A stretch of DNA of 64,000 nt from Bacteroidales bacterium UBA3297 (GCA_002362105.1 DETD01000017.1:1-64000); one strand, 5' to 3'; shown: positions 1-10,693, counted from the first letter of the stretch. The notes: generated by a model not told the origin, from the letters alone. Numbers and translations: made by a program.

Positions 1-440
1 GTGGAACGGGGGACTTTTCTTTTTATGCCTCTTTTTGAGATATGCTCACTAGTTTTATCTGTTATTCTTTTTTCTGTTTTGTAGCCAATCTCCAGTCTTT
101 CCCCTTGCCCTTGTAAAGTGTTTTTTCCGCTGGTTCTTGTTGGTCTGTGTTCTGTTAGTTGGCGTATCTTTGAATAGTATTATTTCTCTATTAAATATGA
201 AAAGGCGTTTAAATGTCAATAAGAACTTCTTTGCATTTCCATTTATTCGTTAAAAACTTATGATTTTTTGTCATGCCAAAACTTTTTTCCCAGTTTTACT
301 GTTTTGTCTGAATGCTAATTTGTGCGCTTATTTATAGAGCGTTGTGTCATTTTTTGTTTGTCAAATGAGCATTGTTGATTCGTATTTTCCCGCTTTTTTG
401 CATTTTCTTTAATTTTGTCACTTACAATCTTTGGTAGTAT
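1..440. other. AT-rich stretch without a recognised gene
   Basis: No open frame here resembles a protein. A frame open from base 1 to a stop at 82-84 could in principle be the tail of an upstream gene, but its residues are low-complexity hydrophobic ones and I do not recognise them. No tRNA-like cloverleaf, long inverted repeat or tandem repeat was seen. The stretch ends where the promoter of the first real gene begins. Confidence 0.5.
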
Positions 441-471
441 TTTGCTTTTACTCTTTTAATTTGTATTTTTG
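441..471 (+). promoter_or_regulatory. Bacteroidetes-type promoter, two boxes
   Basis: TTTG at 441-444, a 19-base spacer and TATTTTTG at 464-471 match the consensus TTTG-N19-21-TAnnTTTG of the phylum's primary sigma factor. It lies about 80 bases before the ATG at 551 and is the obvious promoter for the small secreted protein. Confidence 0.7.
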
Positions 472-550
472 TATTAATTAAACTCAAGAAGAATTTCTTT
501 TGTGCCTATAAATCTTGACTCAATAAGTAACCTATATTATTTTGTTATTG

Positions 551-1009
551 ATGCGTACTCTAATTAGCATATTATTTGTTTTCTTCTCCTGCATGTCTGT
601 ATTGGCAGGAGGGGGTGATACATATAAGCATACCTCTACAATTGGAACTGAAAATGGTGAGCGTTTAGAAATGGTCATGGTTCGAGGACGTAATTCCAAA
701 GGTTCAAACGGTATGGTTATCCTTGTCTGTGGTATTAAAGATACCCGTAATTATCGTGCCTTCGTTGAATTCCGAACCGGTAAGGGGAATAATCTTTTAG
801 CGCAGCCAATCACACCTCGTGGTGGTAATAATATCGACCGTCACAAAGATATCGTATTCTTTGAATGCTATTTTAAAGAAGAAGATCTCGATATCATTAA
901 GTACGATAGTGTAGATACTATTATCGTTGGTGGTGTTCATTTCAAGTTGACCGAATCCGGAAACAGGAAATTACATACGATAATCGAGAAGATGTTAAGC
1001 GCTGGTTAG
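551..1009 (+). CDS. small secreted protein of unknown function
   Basis: This is a 152-residue protein that I do not recognise. The frame opens at a TTG at 542, but the ATG at 551 gives a cleaner N-terminus: basic residue, hydrophobic core and a signal-peptidase I site after about residue 19 (SVLA, then a Gly triplet). There is no lipobox, so it should be soluble in the periplasm or exported. The mature part is rich in short beta-like stretches and charged residues, with no repeated or catalytic motif. It is monocistronic: its own promoter lies at 441-471 and a strong hairpin terminator follows. The convergent gene after it is thyA. A role in the envelope is plausible only because of the signal peptide. 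Confidence 0.7.
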   Translation: MRTLISILFVFFSCMSVLAGGGDTYKHTSTIGTENGERLEMVMVRGRNSKGSNGMVILVCGIKDTRNYRAFVEFRTGKGNNLLAQPITPRGGNNIDRHKDIVFFECYFKEEDLDIIKYDSVDTIIVGGVHFKLTESGNRKLHTIIEKMLSAG

Positions 1010-1020
1010 TGCAATGAATA

Positions 1021-1053
1021 AAAAAAGGTGTGCCATTTGGCACACCTTTTTTT
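1021..1053. terminator. bidirectional intrinsic terminator
   Basis: An 8-bp perfect stem (1027-1034 with 1039-1046) and ATTT loop is flanked by a run of six A and a run of seven T, so it works in both directions. It separates the secreted-protein gene from the convergent thyA operon. Confidence 0.85.
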
Positions 1054-1056
1054 GTC

Positions 1057-1851
1057 TTATACCGAAACCTTGCCGCTAATGTGTGGCCATGGATCATAAT
1101 CTTCTAGTTGGAAGTCTTCATATTTAAAGTCAAATATGTTTTTCACCTCCGGATTGATAATCATTTTAGGCAACTTGCGCGGAGTTCGTTCTAGTTGGGT
1201 ATGAACCTGCTCTAAGTGGTTCTGGTAAATGTGCGTGTCTCCTGTAGTGTGGATAAACTCTCCGGGCTTTAAACCGGTGACTTGTGCTACCATCATTAAT
1301 AGCAGCGCATACGATGCTATATTGAACGGAACGCCCAAAAAGACGTCTGCGCTTCTCTGGTAGAGTTGCAGGCTCAGTTTGCCGTCTGCCACGTAGAATT
1401 GGAACAATAGGTGGCATGGTGGCAGTTTCATTTTGTCAACGTCTGCCACGTTCCATGCGCTGACTAACAGGCGGCGCGAATTTGGATTGTTCTTGATGTC
1501 GTTTATCAAATTTGTTATTTGGTCGATGTGACCTCCGTCGTAGTCTGGCCATGACCGCCATTGGTAGCCATAAATAGGACCTAATTCGCCGTTTTCGTCG
1601 GCCCATTCGTTCCAAATCCTTACTCCGTTATCTTGTAGGTACTTTACGTTCGTCTCGCCCCTTAAAAACCACAGTAGCTCGTAAATAATTGACTTCAGGT
1701 GCAGTTTCTTAGTGGTGAGTAGGGGGAAGCCTTCCTCAAGGTTAAAACGCATCTGGTGGCCGAATACACTGATGGTTCCAGTGCCCGTGCGGTCTCCTTT
1801 TTCTACACCTTCGTTTAGTATGCGGTTCAGCAGGTCTAAATACTGTTTCAT
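1057..1851 (-). CDS. thyA: thymidylate synthase ThyA
   Basis: The enzyme methylates dUMP to dTMP using 5,10-methylenetetrahydrofolate in the cytosol, the last step of de novo dTMP synthesis. The 264-residue length is exactly that of the classical ThyA family. The nucleophile is Cys146 in LPPCHLLFQF, and the phosphate-binding arginines (RTGTGT near residue 21, SRR near 125) and the C-terminal valine are present. It is the last gene of a minus-strand run rel-ispG-thyA, with 15 bases between ispG and thyA. No dihydrofolate reductase gene follows, which is the common partner elsewhere; the next feature is the shared terminator at 1021-1053. Confidence 0.97.
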   Translation of the reverse strand: MKQYLDLLNRILNEGVEKGDRTGTGTISVFGHQMRFNLEEGFPLLTTKKLHLKSIIYELLWFLRGETNVKYLQDNGVRIWNEWADENGELGPIYGYQWRSWPDYDGGHIDQITNLINDIKNNPNSRRLLVSAWNVADVDKMKLPPCHLLFQFYVADGKLSLQLYQRSADVFLGVPFNIASYALLLMMVAQVTGLKPGEFIHTTGDTHIYQNHLEQVHTQLERTPRKLPKMIINPEVKNIFDFKYEDFQLEDYDPWPHISGKVSV

Positions 1852-1866
1852 TGTTCTATTTTTATG

Positions 1867-3699
<1,833 letters not shown>

Positions 3700-3708
3700 T
3701 TTTTTTAC

Positions 3709-6006
3709 TTATTTTAGAACTGCTTTGTCGGTGGCTACTCGCTCAACCGCATTTATGTCTTTTATCTTTAATATATTCATGCAAAGGTTGTTTACATCTT
3801 CTACATCGCGGATGTAAACTGTGATGTTTGCGGTGAAGAGGCCTTCGTCGGTATCTAGTGTAACACGGCTGATGTTGATCTTCAGCATGCTGGAGATGAC
3901 GTCTATGATTTCTCTTAGAATACCGATTCGGTCCATACCTTTAATCTGGATGGTTGCCGGAAACGACAGGACACGGTGGGTCTCCCACGATGCTGAAACT
4001 ATCTGGCTGCCGTAGTTCGTCTTTAACTTCATGGCTACCGGACATTGCCGTTTGTGTACAATGTAGACACCGCCCTCGTCGAGGAAGCCCAGAATGTCGT
4101 CGCCCGGAATTGGGCAGCAGCATTCCGCAATGCGGTACTTAGGACCGTTTCCGTCTTCGTTCTTGTTGTTCTCGGTTACCTTAAGCCCGTTTTTAGAGGG
4201 CTTTTGGTTTTGGTCTTTTAGGTTAGGTTGTGGAGCGTTATTGTTACTGGTCAGCTTGCCGAAGGTTAAATCCCATATCTTTACCCATCGGCTGCTCTTC
4301 TTGTCCTTAAACATGGTTTTGGTCAGTTCCTGCAAGTCGAGGCTGCCTTTCCCTATTTTGTACATCATCTCGTCTTTGTTCGGCTCGCCATAATGCTCAA
4401 TAATGCGGTTTATGGTGTCGTGGTCGTCAGAAATGTTGTACTTTTTCAGGAATTCGTGCAGTCTCTTAACACCCATTGAGATAAGGTTGTGGTATTCCTT
4501 GCGGAACATCTGTCTGATGCAGTTGCGTGCTTTCGCTGTCTGCACAATCTCTATCCAATCCGATTTTGGCTGTTGCCTTTTTGAGGTCAGAATCTCCACT
4601 TGGTCGCCACTCTGCAGAATGTAGGTGATAGGTACCAGCTTGTGGCTTACCTTTGCACCAATGCATTGCATACCCAGTTCGGTATGAAGGTCGAATGCCA
4701 GGTCAAGCACTGTTGACCCTTGTGGCATTGTCTTAATGTCGCCTTTTGGGGTGTAAACGAAAATCTCCGAAGCGAAGAGGTTCATTTTGAAGGTATCCAA
4801 AAAGTCGATGGCGTTGCTGTCTGGGTTTTCCAGCTGTTCCTTTATGGTTTGCAGCCATTTCTCCAGTTCTGAATCATCTTCTTCTCCGGTTTTGTATTTC
4901 CAGTGGGCGGCAAAACCCTTTTCGGCGATGTCGTCCATTCTCCGGCTTCTTATCTGCACCTCAATCCATTTGTTGTCTGGCCCCATCACGGTCAAATGTA
5001 GGGCTTCATAGCCGTTGGCTTTAGGGGTGTTCACCCAGTCGCGAATACGGTCAGGACGTGGTTTGTATAAGTCTGTAACCGCCGAGTAGATAGCCCAGCA
5101 GTGTTGTTTCTCTTCCTTCAGGTCGGGGCAGTCGAAGACAATCCTTATGGCCAGAATGTCGTAGACTTCCTCAAACGGAATGGCTTTCTTTTCCATCTTC
5201 TTCCAAATAGAGTAGACGGATTTGATGCGCGACTGAATGTCGGCCTTTATCCCCAGTTCGGCAAGTTTTTCCCGAATGGGTTGCTTGATGTCCGAAAACA
5301 ACTTTTCTCGTTCGTTGCTGGTCGCTTCCAGTTTTTTGCTGAGCTCGACATATTTGTCGGGATGCTCGTATTTGAAGCTGAGGTCTTCCAACTCAGTCTT
5401 TATGGCGTACAGGCCCAGACGGTTGGCCAGAGGCGCGTAAATATATTGGGTTTCGCCCGTTATTTTCAATTGTTTGTGTGGTGGCATTGAGCCCAGTGTC
5501 CGCATGTTGTGCAGGCGGTCGGCCATCTTTATAAGCACCACACGTATGTCTTCGCTCATGGTGAGCAGCAGCTTTCTGAAGTTTTCAGCCTGGGCAGAAG
5601 CCTGTGCGCCGAAAACACCACCCGATATTTTTGTGAGTCCGTCAACAATTATGGCAATTTTGTCGCTGAACAAGTTCCTGATGTCTTCAACGCTGGTTTC
5701 CGTATCTTCGACCACGTCGTGAAGCAGGGCCGAACAGATGGAAGTTGAGCCGAGGCCCAGCTCTTCAGCTACAATTTGTGCTACGGCAATAGGGTGCATA
5801 ATGTAGGGTTCGCCACTTCTACGGCGGACACCGGCATGCGCGTGTTTCGCGTAACGGTATGCTTTGTCGATTATCTCAATGTGTTTGCGGTGGTTCGAAT
5901 TGAGGTACGTCTCTTTTAACTTAGCGTAAGCCGCCTCGATCATTGCTTCTTCCTCGGGCGTGTTTTTGACTATTTCTTCCATAAGTTTTTGTCTTTGCTC
6001 AACCAT
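3709..6006 (-). CDS. rel: (p)ppGpp synthetase/hydrolase, RelA/SpoT family
   Basis: This is a bifunctional-type alarmone enzyme that makes and degrades (p)ppGpp in the stringent response. The 765 residues give the standard long RSH layout. An HD hydrolase domain comes first (about 50-200, with His71 and the His96-Asp97 pair in LLHDVVEDTE). A synthetase domain follows (about 240-390, including IEVQIRS), then TGS (about 425-490), a zinc-finger-like CCCPIPGDD segment near 640 and a C-terminal ACT domain. The intact HD motif argues for hydrolase competence; whether synthesis is active cannot be read by eye. It heads the minus-strand run with ispG and thyA. Upstream, on the other strand, is the DksA-like gene, a functional partner of ppGpp in other bacteria. 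Confidence 0.95.
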   Translation of the reverse strand: MVEQRQKLMEEIVKNTPEEEAMIEAAYAKLKETYLNSNHRKHIEIIDKAYRYAKHAHAGVRRRSGEPYIMHPIAVAQIVAEELGLGSTSICSALLHDVVEDTETSVEDIRNLFSDKIAIIVDGLTKISGGVFGAQASAQAENFRKLLLTMSEDIRVVLIKMADRLHNMRTLGSMPPHKQLKITGETQYIYAPLANRLGLYAIKTELEDLSFKYEHPDKYVELSKKLEATSNEREKLFSDIKQPIREKLAELGIKADIQSRIKSVYSIWKKMEKKAIPFEEVYDILAIRIVFDCPDLKEEKQHCWAIYSAVTDLYKPRPDRIRDWVNTPKANGYEALHLTVMGPDNKWIEVQIRSRRMDDIAEKGFAAHWKYKTGEEDDSELEKWLQTIKEQLENPDSNAIDFLDTFKMNLFASEIFVYTPKGDIKTMPQGSTVLDLAFDLHTELGMQCIGAKVSHKLVPITYILQSGDQVEILTSKRQQPKSDWIEIVQTAKARNCIRQMFRKEYHNLISMGVKRLHEFLKKYNISDDHDTINRIIEHYGEPNKDEMMYKIGKGSLDLQELTKTMFKDKKSSRWVKIWDLTFGKLTSNNNAPQPNLKDQNQKPSKNGLKVTENNKNEDGNGPKYRIAECCCPIPGDDILGFLDEGGVYIVHKRQCPVAMKLKTNYGSQIVSASWETHRVLSFPATIQIKGMDRIGILREIIDVISSMLKINISRVTLDTDEGLFTANITVYIRDVEDVNNLCMNILKIKDINAVERVATDKAVLK

Positions 6007-6165
6007 TCGCAGCCAGTTGTCACAGCTTTCCCTGTTTGTTTTCTCAACATTTGGCGCTCAGTGCTCAATTTTATACAATATTCGGCATTTTCGGCGAGAA
6101 AAACAAACAAAAACAGTTCCTTCGCCGATTTACATTCTTTGTTGATAAAAACATTCATCTTTCTT

Positions 6166-6195
6166 TTTGCTTACAAATGCATTTTCTTACATTTG
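6166..6195 (+). promoter_or_regulatory. Bacteroidetes-type promoter for the DksA-like gene
   Basis: TTTG at 6166-6169, an 18-base spacer and TACATTTG at 6188-6195. It sits in the divergent region between rel and the DksA-like gene, about 70 bases before the ATG at 6266. Confidence 0.6.
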
Positions 6196-6265
6196 TGAAA
6201 ATTAATAAGTCGAAAGGCGATTTAGTATGAACCTTTGTTTCTTTAACTCTTAAAGTTTTGTGGCT

Positions 6266-6646
6266 ATGGCTGAAAAAACAAGATATTCCGATGAAGAATT
6301 GGCCGAATTTAAAGCGCTGATTCTTGAGAAACTCGAAAAGGCTAAGAAAGAATACGAGGCTTTACGTGCCAGTATGAATAATACTGACGGTAATGAAATT
6401 ACCGACACGTCGCCTACTTTTAAAGCGCTTGAAGAGGGACAGACGACTATGTCGAAGGAAGAGGATGGACGTTTGGCTCAGCGCCAGATGAAGTTTATCC
6501 AACACCTTCAGGCTGCCCTTATCCGTATTGAGAATAAAACGTACGGCATTTGCCGTGTTACGGGTAAGCTTATCCCTAAGGAACGCCTCCGTGCCGTTCC
6601 TCATGCAACCCTTAGCATCGATGCAAAAAATAGTGGTGCTAAGTAG
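6266..6646 (+). CDS. DksA/TraR-family protein lacking the zinc cysteines
   Basis: The 126-residue protein has the DksA layout: an N-terminal helix, a coiled-coil hairpin (about 10-90) and a C-terminal globular part beginning YGICRVTGKL. In the classical family that part holds a C-x2-C ... C-x2-C zinc finger; here only the first Cys remains, the second is Thr, and the distal pair is replaced by residues around HATLSID. This cysteine-poor version is usual in Bacteroidetes. The family binds the RNA polymerase secondary channel and works with ppGpp, so its position opposite rel is suggestive. I chose ATG 6266 over the GTG at 6260 because the family begins close to MAEKTRYS. A hairpin follows, then lspA. 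Confidence 0.88.
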   Translation: MAEKTRYSDEELAEFKALILEKLEKAKKEYEALRASMNNTDGNEITDTSPTFKALEEGQTTMSKEEDGRLAQRQMKFIQHLQAALIRIENKTYGICRVTGKLIPKERLRAVPHATLSIDAKNSGAK

Positions 6647-6674
6647 GCATAATGGTTTTTGCTTTGGCTAATCC

Positions 6675-6705
6675 GGCAAGCTGGCTCGCTCTGGCTTGCC
6701 TTTTT
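6675..6705 (+). terminator. intrinsic terminator between the DksA-like gene and lspA
   Basis: A 7-bp stem GGCAAGC/GCTTGCC (6675-6681 with 6694-6700), extended by weaker inner pairs, is followed by five T. No clear promoter lies between it and lspA, so it may be leaky. Confidence 0.55.
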
Positions 6706-6723
6706 GGCGTTATTTAAATACAG

Positions 6724-7389
6724 ATGACTCTCGATATTTCAAAAAAACAGAAAATAGCCCTTTCTGTGGCTCTTTTTATTATTATTGTCGACCAAATTCT
6801 CAAGTATTGGACCCGTGTTAATCTTGCCGACGGCTCTGTTGTTGAGATTGCCAGTTGGTTCAAACTCTGCTACGTGCAAAATCCGGGCGCTGCTTTCGGT
6901 ATGACCTTCGGTCCGAAAATTTTCTTGACCATTTTCCGAATTTTTGCTGTGGGCAGCCTCTTCTTCTGCTCGTATAGGCTGGTTAGAAGGGCCGATTTTT
7001 CTTTTTCGTTTGTCGTCGCTTTTGTACTTATAGCTGCTGGGGCTACTGGCAATATCATTGACTGTATTTTCTATGCAAAGATATTCGACGGAGGCGACTG
7101 GCTTGTCGGTAAGGTGGTCGATATGCTTTATTTCCCTATCTTCCGTTTCTCGTTGCCCGACTGGCTCCCTTTCTTTGGTGGAAAATCGTATCTGTTCTTC
7201 AGTCCAGTGTTTAATTTTGCCGATGCTGCCATTACGTGTGGCACTATCTATATGATGCTGTTCCATTTTAAGGAACTGACCAACTTTACGGATCTTTGTT
7301 CCGATAAGATTAAGGAACTCTTTTACAAGTTGACTGGTAAAAAAGATGAATCTCAGAATGAAAAAAATGATGAGGATGTTAAACAATAA
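6724..7389 (+). CDS. lspA: lipoprotein signal peptidase LspA
   Basis: This inner-membrane aspartyl protease removes signal peptides from prolipoproteins after diacylglyceryl transfer. Four hydrophobic segments are visible (about 10-25, 65-85, 95-113 and 165-185). The catalytic Asp pair is Asp113 in the GNIIDC motif (usually NxxDR; here Cys follows the Asp) and Asp167 in FNFADAAI. At 221 residues it is longer than the about 160-residue proteobacterial enzymes because of a periplasmic insertion near 120-160 and a charged tail, as in other Bacteroidetes. The 3' end overlaps the next gene, a lipoprotein that would itself be a substrate. Confidence 0.94.
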   Translation: MTLDISKKQKIALSVALFIIIVDQILKYWTRVNLADGSVVEIASWFKLCYVQNPGAAFGMTFGPKIFLTIFRIFAVGSLFFCSYRLVRRADFSFSFVVAFVLIAAGATGNIIDCIFYAKIFDGGDWLVGKVVDMLYFPIFRFSLPDWLPFFGGKSYLFFSPVFNFADAAITCGTIYMMLFHFKELTNFTDLCSDKIKELFYKLTGKKDESQNEKNDEDVKQ

Positions 7390-7714
7390 GATACTTGTGC
7401 TCGCGGCGTTCGTTGGTGCCATCTCTCTTGCTTCCTGTAAGCCCAATAAGGGAGAGCCGCCTATCGGTAAACATGAAATGGCTATGTTGTTGGCCGATGT
7501 GCATGTTGCCCAGTCTCTACTTAATAACCAGACGACTATTCCTGCCGACAAGCTAGAACGGAACCGTTATTACAAGTCGGTGCTTGACAAGCATAACGTG
7601 TCTGAGGCCGTTTTCGATTCTGCCATCACCTGGTATTCCCGTAATTTGACCGAATACAAGCAAGTATATGTGGAATTGATCGACACATTGAATCACCGTC
7701 GTGTGAGAATGTAA
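7346..7714 (+). CDS. DUF4296 lipoprotein
   Basis: A small predicted lipoprotein of about 118-122 residues. A basic, hydrophobic leader ends in the lipobox LASC, after which the mature chain begins CKPNKGEPP. The core (HEMAMLLADVHVAQSLL and a following YYKSVLDKHNVS segment) matches DUF4296, a Bacteroidetes family of unknown function typically found just after lspA. The reading frame overlaps the end of lspA in another frame. Starts at 7346, 7358, 7370 or 7376 are all possible; 7358 gives the most ordinary leader (MKKMMRML). Translational coupling to lspA is likely. Confidence 0.85.
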   Translation: MNLRMKKMMRMLNNKILVLAAFVGAISLASCKPNKGEPPIGKHEMAMLLADVHVAQSLLNNQTTIPADKLERNRYYKSVLDKHNVSEAVFDSAITWYSRNLTEYKQVYVELIDTLNHRRVRM

Positions 7715-7742
7715 TTTTCAGGACTGTTTAGCGTTTTATCCT

Positions 7743-8090
7743 ATGTTGAAGCGTGTGGCGGCTCATTGGCTGGTTATTGGAGGAGAAAAGGCGCTTCCTT
7801 GTGCGGGTGTGGCGGTTGACAGCGCGGGCGTTGTTACCGAAATTTTTTCGTTGGCCGATGCTCGTTTTGAACCTGCGGAGACTACTTTCGTCGACGGTTT
7901 TGTCGCACCTTTCCTTGCCGATGTGTCTGCTGTTGAGCCCGATGGGTTGAAGGTGTTCCTTTTGACTTGCGCTGCCAAGTTCGACGCCTCAATCAGGGTT
8001 GGTAGCCCGGCGCAACTTTTCAACTATTTTATATCTGAGGGAGGGCAAGTCGTAGCAACCTCGCTCGATGGTCTTTTAATGAATAAATAA
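7743..8090 (+). CDS. small protein resembling an amidohydrolase N-terminal stub
   Basis: A 115-residue protein lying between DUF4296 and an S41 protease. Its opening (residues 1-50, with WLVIGGEKALPCAGVAVD and a later VDGFVAPF) looks like the small beta-sandwich that precedes the TIM barrel in amidohydrolases, where a PGFVNAHxH motif is expected. Here the metal-binding His pair is absent (APFLADVS) and the barrel is missing. It may be a remnant of such an enzyme or a conserved small protein that kept only the beta fold. The frame is intact, starts at an ATG and fits the operon spacing (28 bases after DUF4296, 9 before the protease), so I treat it as a real gene of unknown function. Confidence 0.6.
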   Translation: MLKRVAAHWLVIGGEKALPCAGVAVDSAGVVTEIFSLADARFEPAETTFVDGFVAPFLADVSAVEPDGLKVFLLTCAAKFDASIRVGSPAQLFNYFISEGGQVVATSLDGLLMNK

Positions 8091-8099
8091 TAGCATATA

Positions 8100-9863
8100 A
8101 TGATGTATAAATGTCGAACCTTTATCGGACTTTTGGCTGCTTCGTTGCTAGCTGGTAGTACCGCTTATGCCGCAGGCACAGACTCTTCTGCTGTTGCAAA
8201 GCCAAAAGAATCGCACGACTTCCAAATATCAAAGAGTCTTGATATATTCAACTCTGTTTTCAAGGAGTTGGACTTGTTCTATGTCGACACGATCAAGCCG
8301 GAAGAAACGGTTAAGTATGGTATTGATGCTATGCTTGCTACTGCCGACCCTTACACGACCTATTTCCCGGAAAGCGAGATGAAGGACCTGAAATTTATGA
8401 CCACGGGGTCGTATGCGGGTGTGGGTGCTGTTATTTCTGCTAAGGACAAAAAGATTTATATTACCGAAATATATGAGGACAAGCCTGCTTACAAGGCCGG
8501 GCTGCGTGCCGGCGATGTCTTTGTTTCGGTGGGTGGTGTCGCTACCGACGGAAAAACCACCTCTGATGTCAGCCAGATGCTGCGTGGCGAGCCGCTTACA
8601 ACCGTGAAAGTGGTAGTTGACCGTCCGGGTAAGGGTACGGTTAAGGTTGATGTCGTTCGTGAGAAGATTGTGATTGACCCGGTTGTTTATTATGGAATGC
8701 TTAACAGTTCGGTTGGCTTCATTAATCTTACCCAGTTTACCGACCAGTCTTTTTCTTCGTTCCATAATGCGTTTGTTGCCCTTAAGGCAAAGGGTATGAA
8801 GTCGTTGGTTATCGACTTGCGTAACAATCCTGGTGGTTTGCTTTCTGAAGCGACCCGCATTTTGAACATGTTTGTTCCTAAAGGTTCTAAACTTGTGTAT
8901 ACGAAGGGTAAAGACGACAAGTGGAACACGACGTACAACGCTACCGAGGCTCCTGTCGATACTGTTATGCCTATTGCTGTGCTTGTTAACCGCAATTCGG
9001 CGTCTGCTGCCGAAATTGTATCTGGTACATTGCAGGACCTCGACCGTGCAATTGTTATTGGTGAACGTACCTATGGAAAGGGCCTCGTTCAAACTACGCG
9101 CGATTTGCCTTACGGAGGTTCGCTGAAGGTTACCATCTCTAAGTATTATATACCTTCTGGACGCTGTATTCAGGCTATCGATTATGCAAAACGCGATAAG
9201 GATGGTTTCGTTGTCCGTATTCCCGACAGTTTGACGCACGAGTTTAAAACGTTGCATGGACGTATTGTCCGTGACGGCTGTGGCGTTAATCCTGATGTCT
9301 TTGTGAAGACGGAGAAAAATGCTCCCATCTCTTTCTACCTCTATTCGAAGAATGTGATTTTCGATTATGTCACCCGTTATCAGCAATTACATCGTTCTAT
9401 CCCTACCGAGGCTGACGTGAAACTCACTGATGCAGACTATGCCGATTTTAAGAAGTTTGTGAAGGAATCGGGCTTTACTTATAAGACGAAGTCGCAGAAG
9501 ACGCTCGAAAAGTTGCGCAAATTGGCAGAGGAAGACGGGTGCCTTGAAAAATCGAAGGCGGAATTCGATGCGTTGGCTGCCCGAATCAGCCCAGACCTTG
9601 ATGCCGATTTGGAGGCGAATCGTGTGGATATATCTAAATATATCTGTTTCGAGATTGCCCGACGTTATTTCTACCAGCGCGGAGTCGTTCAAGAACAGCT
9701 GAAGGACGATAGCGGGGTGAACAAGGCTTTGGAAATCTTGCTCGACCACAAATCTTATGTTGGTTTGCTGACGAAGGAGAAGGTTGGTGACGAGGCTGCC
9801 GATAAAGAGGAACAGAAGGCTGAAGAAGACGATATGACAGAAGAGGAGGGCGAGGCAGAATGA
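8100..9863 (+). CDS. S41 family C-terminal processing protease
   Basis: A periplasmic serine protease of the CtpA/Prc type. It has a signal peptide (cleavage after about residue 24, AYA), a short N-terminal helical region, a PDZ domain (about 90-185) that binds substrate C-termini, and an S41 core. The nucleophile is Ser302 in NRNSASAAE and the general base Lys327 in YGKG. The C-terminal 150 residues are helical and end in a very acidic tail. At 587 residues it has the size common for Bacteroidetes S41 proteases. Substrates are unknown; envelope quality control is the usual role. Tandem ATGs at 8100 and 8103 are both possible starts. Its stop overlaps the next start (ATGA). Confidence 0.93.
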   Translation: MMYKCRTFIGLLAASLLAGSTAYAAGTDSSAVAKPKESHDFQISKSLDIFNSVFKELDLFYVDTIKPEETVKYGIDAMLATADPYTTYFPESEMKDLKFMTTGSYAGVGAVISAKDKKIYITEIYEDKPAYKAGLRAGDVFVSVGGVATDGKTTSDVSQMLRGEPLTTVKVVVDRPGKGTVKVDVVREKIVIDPVVYYGMLNSSVGFINLTQFTDQSFSSFHNAFVALKAKGMKSLVIDLRNNPGGLLSEATRILNMFVPKGSKLVYTKGKDDKWNTTYNATEAPVDTVMPIAVLVNRNSASAAEIVSGTLQDLDRAIVIGERTYGKGLVQTTRDLPYGGSLKVTISKYYIPSGRCIQAIDYAKRDKDGFVVRIPDSLTHEFKTLHGRIVRDGCGVNPDVFVKTEKNAPISFYLYSKNVIFDYVTRYQQLHRSIPTEADVKLTDADYADFKKFVKESGFTYKTKSQKTLEKLRKLAEEDGCLEKSKAEFDALAARISPDLDADLEANRVDISKYICFEIARRYFYQRGVVQEQLKDDSGVNKALEILLDHKSYVGLLTKEKVGDEAADKEEQKAEEDDMTEEEGEAE

Positions 9864-10606
9864 AAGCCATGATTTTCGCTGCCGGTATGGGAACCCGTCT
9901 GAAACCGATTACCGACTCTCTGCCTAAGGCTTTGGTTCCTATTGCTGGAAAAACCTTGTTGGAAAGGGTGGTTACACGCTTGAAAAACGCGGGGTTTGAC
10001 CATATCGTCGTCAATGTCCATCATTTTGGCGGACTGATTATCGATTATCTCAACGAGCATGATAATTTCGGTATCGACATCCAGATCTCTGACGAAAGGG
10101 ATGGTTTGCTCGACACTGGAGGCGGAATCCGCAAGGCTGCTCCTTTGTTGCAGGGCGATGAACCTTTTCTGGTCCATAATGTCGATATCTTGTCGAATAT
10201 AGATTTGGCTAAGTGCTACAACGAACATGTTTCGTCTGGGGCCGATGTGTCGCTCTTGGTAAGCGAGCGCGATACGCAGCGTTACCTCTTGTTCAACGAT
10301 AAGAATAATATGCGTTTAATGGGGTGGACCAATATTGCTACCGGCGATGTCAGGTCTCCGTTCCCTCATTTCGCTCCAGAACAATATCAGCGTCTGGCTT
10401 TTTCCGGGGTGCATGTTATCTCGCCCAGGGTGCTGGGGCTAATGGATCGGTATCCGGAAAAATTCCCGATTATGGACTTCTATTTGACCGAGGCCGATAA
10501 AGTGAACATCGTGGCGCAGAAGGCGGTTGACTTGCAAATGGTCGATGTGGGAAAGCTTTACGCTATACAGCAGGCTGAAGATTTTGTGGCAGCCCATCCT
10601 GAATGA
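9860..10606 (+). CDS. sugar-phosphate nucleotidyltransferase
   Basis: A 248-residue NDP-sugar pyrophosphorylase-type enzyme that would transfer a nucleotide to a sugar 1-phosphate in the cytosol. The N-terminal signature FAAGMGTRLKP with the following PKALVPI is the nucleotide-binding loop of the family, and an LDTGGG motif (about 91-96) and VHNVDI (about 109-114) provide the active site. The short length without a left-handed beta-helix fits the MurNAc-1-phosphate uridylyltransferase (MurU) or mannose-1-phosphate guanylyltransferase-like subgroup rather than GlmU. Substrate cannot be decided from sequence alone. It overlaps the protease gene by 4 bases. Confidence 0.88.
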   Translation: MKAMIFAAGMGTRLKPITDSLPKALVPIAGKTLLERVVTRLKNAGFDHIVVNVHHFGGLIIDYLNEHDNFGIDIQISDERDGLLDTGGGIRKAAPLLQGDEPFLVHNVDILSNIDLAKCYNEHVSSGADVSLLVSERDTQRYLLFNDKNNMRLMGWTNIATGDVRSPFPHFAPEQYQRLAFSGVHVISPRVLGLMDRYPEKFPIMDFYLTEADKVNIVAQKAVDLQMVDVGKLYAIQQAEDFVAAHPE

Positions 10607-10693
10607 GACTGAAATGGTGATAACTTTCAGATTTTTATTCGGTTGTTGATAAAAATGTTGATATGTAAGTACTATACAATCGGAAATTCTTAT

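Noticed and set aside
6739..7551. 270-codon open frame antisense to lspA
   Set aside because: The plus strand encodes LspA with both catalytic aspartates; the antisense product is not protein-like.
8229..9386. 385-codon open frame antisense to the S41 protease
   Set aside because: Shadow frame; the plus-strand product has complete PDZ and S41 motifs.
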